The notes beneath the pieces were generated by a model. That model searched no databases. It was given only the letters and a program-made list of their open reading frames with translations, and had not been told where the DNA came from. Positions 1 to 7,174 of a stretch of 64,000 bases of DNA are shown here, in pieces (position 1 is the stretch's first letter; the number at the start of each line of letters is the position of its first letter). The DNA is from CAIQJJ01 sp049325275 (GTDB lineage: Bacteria > Chloroflexota > Anaerolineae > Anaerolineales > UBA4823): the NCBI GenBank assembly GCA_049325275.1, contig JBMOLU010000090.1, forward strand, positions 62,001 through 126,000. Direction: 5' to 3'. Made by a program: the position numbers and the translations under genes.

Positions 1-192
1 GCAGCAGGTGTCGTAAGAAACGCTGCAGGAAGACTCCGGCAGAAGCAGGCTGTCGCCGGAAAAGTGCAGATGGTTGCACTATCAACCGTGAGCATTTCTA
101 ATTGTCGTCAGTGGTAACTCTAACTGTCTTTGACAGGAGAAACGTACATTTCACCGCGCGGGTCCCCCGGCTGTGGCGGTTACGGCGGCGTT
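1..192. other. window edge, no gene supported
   Basis: No gene can be supported here. A minus-strand frame starts with an ATG at 94-96 and is open to the left edge, and a plus-strand frame rich in Cys, Arg and Lys ends at about 102. Neither resembles a family I recognise. A small hairpin (CTGTC-TTT-GACAG) lies near 125-137. Sequence left of the window would be needed to decide. Confidence 0.3.
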
Positions 193-417
193 TTAGCCCA
201 GGCCTACGGCCAGCGCCGGCCCGCAATCGGGGCAGTCATAGCTGCCGTTGCCCTTGAGGGCAAAGAAAGCCGCCCGGCACTGCGGGCAGGAGACCTGCAG
301 GGCGTAGCCCAGGACTAGGCTCGATCCAGTTATCCAGTCGAGTGTCATCCACGGTGCAGGGAAGGTTTGCGGAATGAAGGTATCGATAGGCACAGCATCA
401 CCACCGGTTAAACGCAC
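193..417 (-). CDS. small CxxC zinc-ribbon protein, hypothetical
   Basis: A 74-residue frame with a GTG start. Its C-terminal half has two cysteine pairs, CPQC and CPDC, about 15 residues apart, as in a minimal zinc ribbon. The part before the first pair is hydrophobic (around DWITGSSLVLGYALQV) and may be a buried strand or a short membrane-associated stretch. No Shine-Dalgarno sequence precedes the GTG, and an ATG about 25 codons further in is an alternative start. It lies downstream of the tRNA cluster on the same strand. The spacing of the cysteine pairs is the only support for a real gene, and no function can be assigned. Confidence 0.42.
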   Translation of the reverse strand: MRLTGGDAVPIDTFIPQTFPAPWMTLDWITGSSLVLGYALQVSCPQCRAAFFALKGNGSYDCPDCGPALAVGLG

Positions 418-446
418 AACCCCGCAGGGCTTCGCCGCGGGGTTGT
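416..446 (-). terminator. hairpin downstream of the tRNA-Cys gene
   Basis: A perfect 10-bp inverted repeat (ACAACCCCGC / GCGGGGTTGT) with an 11-nt loop. It lies on the 3' side of the minus-strand tRNA-Cys and overlaps the proposed GTG of the zinc-ribbon frame. The U-tract is poor (GCGTTT), so it is a likely but not textbook terminator. Confidence 0.5.
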
Positions 447-510
447 GTGTTCAAGCCCATCACCCGGGCTTTGGCCCACGAAAAGGGGCAGAAAATGGTT
501 TATTTTACTG

Positions 511-581
511 AGGCGTCGACGGGATTTGAACCCGTGATCAGGGTTTTGCAGACCCTTGCCTTGCCACTTGGCCACGACGCC
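511..581 (-). tRNA. tRNA-Cys(GCA)
   Basis: The minus strand folds into a cloverleaf. The acceptor GGCGTCG pairs with CGACGCC, the anticodon loop CTGCAAA gives anticodon GCA, and the T-loop is TTCAAAT. The discriminator base is U73, the known identity base for tRNA-Cys. CCA is not encoded. A terminator separates it from the tRNA-Gly/tRNA-Phe pair upstream, so it probably has its own promoter. Confidence 0.96.
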
Positions 582-595
582 ATTTGATGTTTTGG

Positions 596-657
596 AAAAA
601 AAACTGCTGATTGCAGGCTTTTGATTGCCGACTGGCTTAACAATCAGCAATCAGCAG
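596..657 (-). terminator. terminator of the tRNA-Phe/tRNA-Gly transcript
   Basis: On the minus strand CTGCTGATTGC and GCAATCAGCAG form a perfect 11-bp stem, followed at once by eight T residues (plus-strand A-run at 596-603). The loop is long, about 32 nt. It lies between tRNA-Gly and tRNA-Cys, so the three tRNAs are probably not one transcript. Confidence 0.7.
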
Positions 658-679
658 CCAACAACCAGCAGTTTATTTG

Positions 680-752
680 AGCGGGCAACGGGACTCGAAC
701 CCGTGACCTACTCCTTGGCAAGGAGTTGTTCTACCAACTGAACCATGCCCGC
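680..752 (-). tRNA. tRNA-Gly(GCC)
   Basis: Cloverleaf on the minus strand. The acceptor GCGGGCA pairs with TGCCCGC, the anticodon stem-loop CTCCTTGCCAAGGAG carries anticodon GCC, and the T-arm is CGGGTTCGAGTCCCG. CCA is not encoded. It is followed by a strong terminator and preceded 35 bp upstream by tRNA-Phe on the same strand. Confidence 0.97.
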
Positions 753-787
753 ATCGGAAACTACTACGGCCCAAATTGGGTCGCCAG

Positions 788-860
788 TGCCGAGAGCCGG
801 GATCGGACCGGCGACACCGCAATTTTCAGTCGCGTGCTCTACCAACTGAGCTATCTCGGC
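788..860 (-). tRNA. tRNA-Phe(GAA)
   Basis: Cloverleaf on the minus strand. The acceptor GCCGAGA pairs with TCTCGGC, the D-arm is GCTCAGTTGGTAGAGC, the anticodon loop CTGAAAA gives GAA, and the discriminator is A. CCA is not encoded. The T-loop starts GTCC rather than the usual TTC, a small deviation. Probably first gene of a tRNA-Phe/tRNA-Gly transcript. Confidence 0.95.
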
Positions 861-958
861 TTAAGGTACATTACTTTGTTCCCGTAGGAAGCGAACGGTA
901 TTTTACCCGTATGTGAATGCATTGTCAAGCCGCTCATCGAGGAAAATCAAAGAACTTC

Positions 959-987
959 TTGCCGTTTGGCGCAGGTTGTTGTAAAGT
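959..987 (+). promoter_or_regulatory. sigma70-type promoter, predicts leaderless mRNA
   Basis: TTGCCG, a 17-bp spacer, then TAAAGT. The -10 box ends only 8 bp before the ATG at 996, so transcription should begin within a few bases of the start codon. No Shine-Dalgarno sequence precedes that ATG, which fits leaderless translation. Confidence 0.55.
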
Positions 988-995
988 AGGGCCAT

Positions 996-2258
996 ATGGA
1001 TACGTATGAATTGACCCTCACGACCTTCACCTACGGCGGCGATTGCCTGGGCCGCATCCCCGATGGGCGCGCCTGCTTTGTGCCCTATGCCCTGCCCGGC
1101 GAGCACGTACGCGTGCGTATCGTCGAGGAGAAACGCGGCCATGTGCGCGCCGAACTCCTCGCCGTACTCGAACCGTCAGCCGAACGGATTTCCCCGCGCT
1201 GCCCCCACCATTTCGCACTTTCGCATCATCAGGCTGCGACCGAAAGGTGGTGCGGCGGCTGCCACTATCAGCACCTGCCTTACGCAGCCCAGTTGCAGGC
1301 TAAAACGGGTATCCTACGCGACCAGCTCGAGCGCATCGGGCGCATCGCCAATCCAGTGCTGCAACCAATCGTCGCATCTCCTCAGGCATGGAACTACCGC
1401 AACTACATCCAGTTTCACCTTTCTGAAGAAGGCCGCCTGGGCTTCGAAGGCAAAGCTCTCGATGGCAGCACAGGCATCCTCCCCATTCGGGAATGCCACC
1501 TGCCCGAAGAGACGATCAATGCCACCTGGCCGCAGCTCGATCTCGCCCCCACACCGGGCCTGGCGCGCATCGGCCTGCGCCTGAGCGGCGATGACGATGT
1601 GCTGCTACTGCTGGAAAGCGCCGAGGCCCTGGAATTCGATGTGGAAAACTTGCCGGTCTCGGCAGTACAAATCGGGCCTGCGGGAAGCATGGTGCTGGCA
1701 GGCAGCGATTATTTTTTCATCGACGTGCTCGATCGCAGTTTCCGCGTGTCTGCCGAGTCGTTCTTCCAGGTCAACACCCCGCTGGCTGCTGCCATGGTCG
1801 AACACGTCCTGGCTAACCTGCCGCTCACGCCTGCGACGACGCTGCTCGATGCGTATTGCGGCGTGGGGCTGTTCAGCGCTTTTCTGGCCCCACGCGTTGC
1901 CAGACTGATCGGCGTCGAGCTCTCACCGTCGGCCTGCGACGATTTTTCCAGTAACCTGGATGAGTTCGACAATGTAGATCTGTACCAGGCCGCAGCAGAG
2001 GAGGTACTTCCCGCCTTGGAAGTTCGCCCCGACATCGTTCTCGTAGACCCACCGCGGGCCGGCCTGGCGCCGCGCGCCCGGCAGGCCATCCTGGCAATGG
2101 CTCCCACACACATCGCTTACATTTCCTGCGACCCGGCAACCCTCGCCCGTGACGCCCGGCACATCAGCGAAAGCGGTTATCGCTTGCGGCAGATCACACC
2201 CTTCGATCTCTTCCCGCAAACCTATCACATCGAAAGCATCAGCTTTTGGGAGCGTTGA
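996..2258 (+). CDS. 23S rRNA/tRNA m5U methyltransferase (RlmD/RumA-TrmA family)
   Basis: A 420-residue SAM-dependent RNA uracil-C5 methyltransferase. The first 60 residues form a TRAM domain (GDCLGRIPDGRACFVPYALPGE). An Fe-S cluster cysteine set follows with C69, C86 and C89 (CGGC) and a later Cys in the IRECHLP segment. The C-terminal half is a Rossmann methyltransferase with the SAM motif LDAYCGVGLFS, the DPPRAGL motif and the catalytic nucleophile C378 in SCDPATLARD. The family covers RlmD (23S U1939), RlmC and bacterial Fe-S forms with other targets. The exact uridine cannot be read from sequence. The next gene starts 2 bp after its stop, so the two are co-transcribed. Confidence 0.9.
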   Translation: MDTYELTLTTFTYGGDCLGRIPDGRACFVPYALPGEHVRVRIVEEKRGHVRAELLAVLEPSAERISPRCPHHFALSHHQAATERWCGGCHYQHLPYAAQLQAKTGILRDQLERIGRIANPVLQPIVASPQAWNYRNYIQFHLSEEGRLGFEGKALDGSTGILPIRECHLPEETINATWPQLDLAPTPGLARIGLRLSGDDDVLLLLESAEALEFDVENLPVSAVQIGPAGSMVLAGSDYFFIDVLDRSFRVSAESFFQVNTPLAAAMVEHVLANLPLTPATTLLDAYCGVGLFSAFLAPRVARLIGVELSPSACDDFSSNLDEFDNVDLYQAAAEEVLPALEVRPDIVLVDPPRAGLAPRARQAILAMAPTHIAYISCDPATLARDARHISESGYRLRQITPFDLFPQTYHIESISFWER

Positions 2259-2260
2259 AT

Positions 2261-2695
2261 ATGTGGTACAACCCCATCATCACAGTAATTCTTCAATCCC
2301 CCTTTCACTGGCTGCTCAGCAACCAGATGATGCTGGTCAGCTACACCGGGCACAAAAGCGGCCAAACCTACCGCACGCCGGTTTCGTATGTCGAACTGGA
2401 TGACAAGCCGGATGAACACGTGCTGCTCGTGATCAGCAAACCTCGCCGCATGTGGTGGCGCAGCCTGCGCGGCGGCGAAGCCAATGTGCTGCTACGCGGC
2501 AAAGTTCGGCACGCACAGACCGAGGTCTTCACCGGCGACGCCGCCATTCCTGCACTGAAGACGTATGCACTGCGGTCGCCGCAGGTAGCGAAATCGCTCG
2601 GTGTCGGCCTGGATGCCGATCGTAAGCCATTGGCAGAGGACATCAAAAAATTGAGCCAGGGTTGGCTGATCGTCCAGTTCAAGCTGGCTGTTTGA
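2261..2695 (+). CDS. deazaflavin-dependent nitroreductase-family protein (DUF385/Ddn-like)
   Basis: A 144-residue split-barrel protein of the F420/FMN-binding nitroreductase family. The pattern LVSYTGHKSGQTYRTPVSYV followed by strands with WWRSLRGG is typical of this group, which binds F420 or another flavin and reduces small substrates. The ATG at 2261 is chosen because GGGAG lies 8 bp upstream and the previous gene stops at 2258. A TTG at 2246 in frame is an alternative. The substrate is unknown. Placement behind an RNA methyltransferase gives no clue to function. Confidence 0.75.
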   Translation: MWYNPIITVILQSPFHWLLSNQMMLVSYTGHKSGQTYRTPVSYVELDDKPDEHVLLVISKPRRMWWRSLRGGEANVLLRGKVRHAQTEVFTGDAAIPALKTYALRSPQVAKSLGVGLDADRKPLAEDIKKLSQGWLIVQFKLAV

Positions 2696-2707
2696 GAAAA
2701 CAGGAAA

Positions 2708-3361
2708 TTACAGCAACCCCCGCTGGGCAGCCACGGCAATGGCAGCCGCCCGCGAATCGACCCCCAACTTGTTATAAATGCTTGCCAGGTGCGCCTTGAC
2801 GGTGCGCTCGGTGATGTTGAGCTTGACGGCAATTTCCTTACTGCGCTCGCCTTGGGCAACGGCAGCCAGCACCTCGCGCTCGCGTTCGGTCAGGCTCAAT
2901 GTAGCCGGCAGGGTATCGGCAGGAGCGTTTTCGATGCGGGTCAGTAAGCGGACCAACGTTTCGGGACGAAGCAGCATTTCACCCCGTGCAGCCGCCCGGA
3001 TGGCGCCGAAAAGCGTCTCACGGCTGGTATCTTTGAGCAGGAAACCCCTCGCCCCGGCACGCAGCCCACGCAACATGAGATCGTCTTCATCGAAGGTGGT
3101 CAGGATGACGATGGCTATCTCCGGCCGGCTGCGGTGCAGCGTTTCGATCGCTGCCAGCCCATCGGTGCCGGGCATACGCAAATCCATCAGGATCACGTCA
3201 GGGTGCAGTTCTTCGGCCAGGTGCACAGCCTCAGCCCCATCGATCGCCTCGCCGACCAGCGCCAGGTCCGGCTCGGTTTCGAGGATCAGGCGTAACCCCT
3301 GCCGCACGATGAGGTGATCGTCGGCGATCAAAATGCGGATGCGATCAGGAAGCGTGGACAT
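2708..3361 (-). CDS. NarL/LuxR-type response regulator
   Basis: A 217-residue two-domain regulator. The receiver domain (about 8-125) has D14/D15, phosphoacceptor D60, T88 and K110. The C-terminal LuxR helix-turn-helix (about 150-215) has the LTEREREVLAAVAQG and TERTVKAHLASIYNKLGV patterns. It would bind DNA on phosphorylation. No histidine kinase gene is adjacent, because the upstream neighbour on this strand is a decayed rhodanese, so it is an orphan regulator. Promoter boxes lie directly in front of its ATG and predict a leaderless message. Confidence 0.9.
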   Translation of the reverse strand: MSTLPDRIRILIADDHLIVRQGLRLILETEPDLALVGEAIDGAEAVHLAEELHPDVILMDLRMPGTDGLAAIETLHRSRPEIAIVILTTFDEDDLMLRGLRAGARGFLLKDTSRETLFGAIRAAARGEMLLRPETLVRLLTRIENAPADTLPATLSLTEREREVLAAVAQGERSKEIAVKLNITERTVKAHLASIYNKLGVDSRAAAIAVAAQRGLL

Positions 3362-3370
3362 CTTACCCTA

Positions 3371-3398
3371 ATTGTACCGTACCCATCACCGTTGGCAA
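3371..3398 (-). promoter_or_regulatory. promoter of the response regulator, predicts leaderless mRNA
   Basis: On the minus strand TTGCCA, a 16-bp spacer, then TACAAT. The -10 box ends 9 bp before the ATG at 3361, leaving essentially no 5' leader. There is no Shine-Dalgarno sequence. Confidence 0.55.
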
Positions 3399-3468
3399 CA
3401 GCCGTTCCCGGCGTGTGTGCACGCAAAGGGTAGCCGCTATGGTTGGCGTGGCTCGCCTTGTCCCACGT

Positions 3469-3719
3469 CTACTTGTAGTCGGCAGAAACCCGGCCTTTTT
3501 CCACGCCAGGATACCGCCCTTCAGGCTGTAGGCTTCGAAACCGTGCCCGCGTAGCAAACGCGGGCACGGCAGGCTGCGATGTCCGCTCAGGCACACCGCC
3601 ACCGGGTAGACAGGATCGAGGTCGAGGCGATCGATCGCTTCAGACAAACCGGTAACCGGCGCATGCCGCGCAGCGCCGAACGTACCCTACAGAAGCCGCC
3701 AGGCGAAAGAGCGCTTCAC
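3469..3719 (-). pseudogene. decayed rhodanese-domain gene
   Basis: The stretch containing AVCLSGHRS, LLRGHGFEAYSLKGGILAW is the C-terminal half of a rhodanese, with the active-site Cys in CLSGHRS. The N-terminal half of the domain is missing. In the same frame a GTG overlaps the OsmC stop codon (GTGA), reads VKRSFAWRLL, meets a TAG at 3687-3689, and then continues into the rhodanese half. Past the conserved AWKKAGF the frame runs on without homology to 3363, while a shift of one base would give a stop at 3469. This looks like an internal deletion, a nonsense codon and a frameshift in a gene once translationally coupled to osmC. A short start at a TTG at 3647 would allow a fragment to be made, but it would be incomplete. 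Confidence 0.6.
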
Positions 3720-4183
3720 GCCACTTCCCCCGGCGTATACTTGCCGCGCACGGCCGGCTCGGATTGGCCTTCTTCGTAAATCGTATACACCAGTTCCATC
3801 GGGAAAGCTTTGACGAGCATAGCCTGCGCCGGGCAATAGCGCAGGGCCGACAGTTCGATAGCGCGCAAAACAGCGTTTTCGTCCACGCCTTTTCCGGTTA
3901 CGACGTATTCAATCACGGCGCTGGCGATCACCTTGGGATGCTCATCGGCGCGGTCAGCATCCACACGCACTTCGAAAGCGCTGATCTGCTGGCGCTTCTT
4001 CTGGAGAATGGAGATAACGTCCATTGCCGTACAGCCGGCCAAGCCCATTGCGAGCAATTCCATCGGACGCGGGCCGTCGTTGTCGCCGCCGACGCTTGGA
4101 TCGGTGCCAATGGGAACGGTGAAGCCAGAATCGGTGTGGCCGTCGAAACTCATACGGCCTTTCCAGGTGACAGAGGTTTTCAT
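3716..4183 (-). CDS. OsmC-family peroxidase-like protein
   Basis: A 155-residue OsmC/Ohr-superfamily protein. Both reactive cysteines are present, in GLAGCTAMD and ALRYCPAQAM, as expected for thiol-based reduction of organic hydroperoxides. The N-terminal strand with TWKGRMSFDG and the PMELLAMGLAGC helix follow the YhfA/OsmC subfamily rather than Ohr. Start ATG at 4183 is preceded by AAGGAG. It sits 17 bp downstream of the disulfide oxidoreductase on the same strand, in a small thiol-redox group. It may detoxify peroxides using electrons from that neighbour, which is inference. Confidence 0.88.
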   Translation of the reverse strand: MKTSVTWKGRMSFDGHTDSGFTVPIGTDPSVGGDNDGPRPMELLAMGLAGCTAMDVISILQKKRQQISAFEVRVDADRADEHPKVIASAVIEYVVTGKGVDENAVLRAIELSALRYCPAQAMLVKAFPMELVYTIYEEGQSEPAVRGKYTPGEVA

Positions 4184-4200
4184 GCAGACTCCTTGGGCGA

Positions 4201-4866
4201 TCAGATTTTCAATGCTTTTTTGATTTCCTCGACCAGATAGGCCTCCGGCGCGGCGCCGACAAGCGTGCCGGCGCCGTCGTTGATTGTCGTTTGCGGTACG
4301 CCGCTGACGCCGTGGCGGGCGGCGATGTCGCCAAACTCCATCGCTTCGATCATTTCTGCCTGAACCAGTTCGCTTTCGAGCGCCATCCGGTGAGCCAGCA
4401 CCACGGCTGGCGGGCAGTAGGGTCAGGTTGGGGTCACGAAAACTTGCAGGTGCAGCGGGCTTTTCAGGCTGTTCAGAAACAAGCGGGTCAGTTCATCCAG
4501 GCCAGATTCGCGGCCCGAGACCAGGATCAAGTCCTGAATCAGCGTGCTGAACTCGTGCCCCGAGGGAATGCCAAGCAAACGGATACCGTAGTCTTTGATC
4601 GCCGCGCCATTACGGGCGGCAATAAGGGTAACCGGCGCTCTGTCGACATGGTACGCTTTGGCGACATCGGCGTTTTGCTCGAGGTCGTAAACGCTGAGAT
4701 GGAACTTTGGCGACAGGGCGGTCACTTCTTCGAGCAACTGCCGCGTGTCGTCACAGTAGTCGCAGCCATCCATCTTGCCAAAGAAGAGCACTTCGACATC
4801 GTGCTTCAAACCGGCATCGAAGGCTTCGCGTACCTGGGCGATGATTTGATCGTTAAGTAAGGGCAT
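4201..4866 (-). CDS. candidate selenoprotein: two-domain protein disulfide oxidoreductase with UPYC site
   Basis: A 221-residue thioredoxin-fold protein of the PDO/glutaredoxin-like family, read through one in-frame TGA at 4423-4425. The N-terminal domain has the redox pair C35-D-Y-C38 (KMDGCDYCDD). The C-terminal domain has VFVTPT, then TGA, then PYCPPAVVLAHRM, whereas family members have CPYC at this point. The TGA therefore replaces exactly the first active-site cysteine (residue 148), giving U-P-Y-C. The frame after it continues for 73 residues with the expected family pattern (FGDIAARHGVSGVPQT, with the cis-Pro loop). A hairpin of SECIS-like geometry follows the TGA. Start ATG at 4866 is chosen for the AAAGGA ahead of it; an in-frame ATG at 4899 is less likely. 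PDOs shuffle protein disulfides in thermophiles. The alternative is a nonsense mutation, and no selenocysteine machinery lies in this window to decide. Confidence 0.72.
4394..4411 (-). promoter_or_regulatory. putative bacterial SECIS hairpin
   Basis: On the minus strand GCCAGC-CGTGGT-GCTGGC forms a perfect 6-bp stem with a 6-nt loop. The loop begins 17 nt after the TGA and its second base is G. Bacterial SECIS elements lie within the coding sequence just downstream of UGA and need a small apical stem-loop with a G among the first two loop bases. The fit is good, but short GC-rich hairpins also arise by chance. Confidence 0.55.
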
Positions 4867-4911
4867 ATCGTTTCCTTTCGCTTCCGACGGAAGCGTCATA
4901 CTTCCGGATTA

Positions 4912-5091
4912 TCAGGTGCAGCCGCCGCCCTCTCCAACGACATACCCACACGCTTCACAGGCCAGCAGCAAAATGCCATTGTAGTCCAGTTTCCCCTGGC
5001 CGCACTGCGGACAGAGATCACCAGGGTGCAAAGGAGAGACCGGCGGGTCATGCTTCAGGGTGGGAGGAGCGAAGACAGGTGTTGCGTCCAT
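4912..5091 (-). CDS. 59-residue zinc-ribbon protein
   Basis: A small frame with two cysteine pairs, CPQCGQGKLDYNG and CEACGY, 19 residues apart, which fits a single zinc ribbon. The tail VVGEGGGCT adds a fifth cysteine. The ATG at 5089-5091 has only a weak ribosome-binding site. It starts 51 bp after the coaX stop and ends 45 bp before the disulfide oxidoreductase, all on the same strand, so it may be the link between the pantothenate operon and the redox genes. Function is unknown. The clean cysteine spacing and the context support a real gene. Confidence 0.6.
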   Translation of the reverse strand: MDATPVFAPPTLKHDPPVSPLHPGDLCPQCGQGKLDYNGILLLACEACGYVVGEGGGCT

Positions 5092-5142
5092 ACGTTGATT
5101 TAGATGCGGAGGGCAGAAAAAAGTGACGTTCCGCTACACCGT

Positions 5143-5910
5143 TTACCCCTGGTTCATCGCCCAAATCAAACGCAAGCCATCCAGCGTCAGCCAGGGTGCG
5201 ATGATTTCGATCACGGTGGTCTCACGCGCCACGGCTTCCGCCAGGCCGCCGGTGGCAATCACTTTCATGGATGGGCCTAACTCTGCCCGGAAGCGCGCCA
5301 CCATGCCTTCTACCAGGCCCACGTACCCGAACAACAGCCCCGACTGCATGGCATGGACGGTGTTGCGCCCGATGGCCGACGGTGGCCGCTGGATATCCAC
5401 CCGCGGCAGCTTGGCCGTGCGGCGGGTAAGCGCATCGGCCGCAATGCCGATACCGGGTGCAATCGCACCGCCCAGGTAGTCGCCTTCGGCCGAGATGGCG
5501 TCGAAAGTGGTCGCCGTGCCAAAGTCGACGACACACGCCGGGCCACCGTAGAACCTCTGCACGGCAGCACAATCGACGATGCGGTCGGCGCCGACGGCCT
5601 TGGGGTCTTCGTAACGGATGCGTACCCCGGTTTTGACACCCGTGCCTACCACAAGCGGATCGAGATCTAGGTAGTGACGGCAGGCCTCGATCAGCTTGCC
5701 CGTCAACGGGGGAACCACCGACGCCAGGCAGATACCGGTCAGATCGGCGGGCGTGTGCCCGGCATGGTTGAGCAGGCCGACCAGTTGCAGGCCGTATTCA
5801 TCGGGCATACGCTCGTGCTCGGTGGCCAGACGCCAGCGCGGGCCGAGGCGGTCGCCGTCGTAGAGACCCAGAGTCAGGTTGGTGTTCCCGATGTCGATGG
5901 TTAGCAGCAT
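5143..5910 (-). CDS. coaX: type III pantothenate kinase
   Basis: A 255-residue CoaX, which phosphorylates pantothenate to 4'-phosphopantothenate, the first committed step of CoA synthesis. The ASKHA-fold nucleotide loop MLLTIDIGNTN opens the protein, with catalytic D6. Further family motifs are GADRIVDCAA, CVVDFGTATTFD and GGAIAPGI. Length matches the family. CoaX enzymes are not feedback-inhibited by CoA, unlike CoaA. Its ATG overlaps the end of panD by 10 bp, so it is translationally coupled and is the last gene of the pan operon. Confidence 0.95.
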   Translation of the reverse strand: MLLTIDIGNTNLTLGLYDGDRLGPRWRLATEHERMPDEYGLQLVGLLNHAGHTPADLTGICLASVVPPLTGKLIEACRHYLDLDPLVVGTGVKTGVRIRYEDPKAVGADRIVDCAAVQRFYGGPACVVDFGTATTFDAISAEGDYLGGAIAPGIGIAADALTRRTAKLPRVDIQRPPSAIGRNTVHAMQSGLLFGYVGLVEGMVARFRAELGPSMKVIATGGLAEAVARETTVIEIIAPWLTLDGLRLIWAMNQG

Positions 5911-6284
5911 TCGGCCAACCCGCTTTCGCGGCGAATTTCACGCACGCGGTTCTTCTCGTCTACCAGGACGACCGTGGGGGCATAGTCGGGGGGAATCGGA
6001 TCGGGGACGAGTTGATAGGCCATAATGATCACGTGGTCACCTACGGCGGCCATACGGGCCGCGGCGCCGTTGAGCTGGATCACCCCCGATCCGGCCTCAC
6101 CGGGGATGATGTACGTTTCGAGGCGGGCGCCGTTTTCAACGTCTACCACCTGGACGCGCTCGTAAACGCACATACCGCTGGCCTTGAGCAAATCGGTGTC
6201 CACGGTTAAGCTGCCTTCGTAGTGCAGATCGGCAGAGGTCACGACGGCGCGATGGATTTTGGCGCTGAGCAGGGTACGGTACAT
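5901..6284 (-). CDS. panD: aspartate 1-decarboxylase
   Basis: A 127-residue pyruvoyl enzyme that makes beta-alanine from L-aspartate. The self-cleavage site is intact: G24-S25 in HYEGSLT, where S25 becomes the pyruvoyl group. K9 and the later NGAAARMAAVGD motif are conserved. Length equals the Escherichia coli enzyme. The ATG follows a good AAGGAG box. Fourth gene of the pan operon, overlapping coaX by 10 bp. I see no panM-type maturation factor in the window. Confidence 0.96.
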   Translation of the reverse strand: MYRTLLSAKIHRAVVTSADLHYEGSLTVDTDLLKASGMCVYERVQVVDVENGARLETYIIPGEAGSGVIQLNGAAARMAAVGDHVIIMAYQLVPDPIPPDYAPTVVLVDEKNRVREIRRESGLAECC

Positions 6285-6337
6285 AAAAAACTCCTTCTTA
6301 TTTTAGAGCGTAGCAACCTTTTCCATCCGCTACGCTC

Positions 6338-7171
6338 TTATCCTAGAAGCAAATTGTCGATCAAACGCGTCTTCCCGACGTAGACGGCCAGCGAGAGCAG
6401 AGCGCCGTCGGTAACGGTTTGCAGTTCTTGCAGCGTATGACGGTCGGCGCAGGAGACGTATTGCGGGTTGGCGAGTGGCTCGGCGGCCAGCACGTCATAC
6501 ATCGTCTGCCGCAGGGTTTCGGCGCGGCGTTCTCCGTCGAGATAGGCCGCTCCGGCGGCGCGCAGGGCGCGCTGTAAAACCGGGGCAGCGGCGCGCTGTT
6601 CGGGGGTGAGGTAAGTATTGCGGCTAGATAGGGCCAGGCCGTCAGGCTCACGCACGGTCGGGCAAACGACGATCTCGATCGGGAAGTTCAGATCGGCCGT
6701 CATGCGCTGGATCACGGCCACCTGCTGGGCATCCTTCTGGCCGAAATAGGCTCGTTCAGGTCCAACCGCATTGAAGAGCTTGGCCACCACCGTGGCCACG
6801 CCGCGAAAGTGATCGGGGCGCATGGCGCCTTCGAGCGGCCGGGCGATCTGCTCGACCGTGATGTAGGTTTGGTAGCCGGGCGGGTACATGATCTCGGGCG
6901 TCGGCGTCCAGACGACATCTACACCGGCAGATTCGAGCAGGGCCAGGTCACGCGGCAGATCGCGCGGGTAAGCCGCCAGATCTTCGCCAGGGCCGAACTG
7001 TGTCGGGTTGACGAAGATGCTGACGGCCACGCTGGCGCATTCATCCCTGGAGCGCCGGACGAGGGCCAGATGGCCCTCGTGCAGATAGCCCATCGTGGGA
7101 ACGAATCCCAGCGGACGGGGATGCGCGGCAAGGGCTGTACGCAGTTCGGAAAGCGAGCAGGCGATTTGCAT
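6338..7171 (-). CDS. panC: pantothenate synthetase
   Basis: A 277-residue enzyme that joins pantoate and beta-alanine with ATP. The nucleotide-binding HIGH-type motif is in PTMGYLHEGHLALV, followed by FVNPTQFGPGEDLAAYPR, the pantoate site DHFRGVATVVAKLFN and YFGQKDAQQ. The KMSKS-equivalent is LALSSRNTYL. Length is normal for the family. It starts 3 bp after the panE stop. Confidence 0.97.
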   Translation of the reverse strand: MQIACSLSELRTALAAHPRPLGFVPTMGYLHEGHLALVRRSRDECASVAVSIFVNPTQFGPGEDLAAYPRDLPRDLALLESAGVDVVWTPTPEIMYPPGYQTYITVEQIARPLEGAMRPDHFRGVATVVAKLFNAVGPERAYFGQKDAQQVAVIQRMTADLNFPIEIVVCPTVREPDGLALSSRNTYLTPEQRAAAPVLQRALRAAGAAYLDGERRAETLRQTMYDVLAAEPLANPQYVSCADRHTLQELQTVTDGALLSLAVYVGKTRLIDNLLLG

Positions 7172-7174
7172 GGT

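Noticed and set aside
3363..3647. Rhodanese frame as an intact 94-residue protein from a TTG start
   Set aside because: The conserved half lacks the N-terminal half of the fold, and an upstream in-frame sequence with a TAG and a GTGA-coupled start indicates decay.
3687..3689. TAG in the rhodanese as a recoded codon
   Set aside because: TAG is not a selenocysteine codon, and there is also an apparent deletion and frameshift in the same gene.
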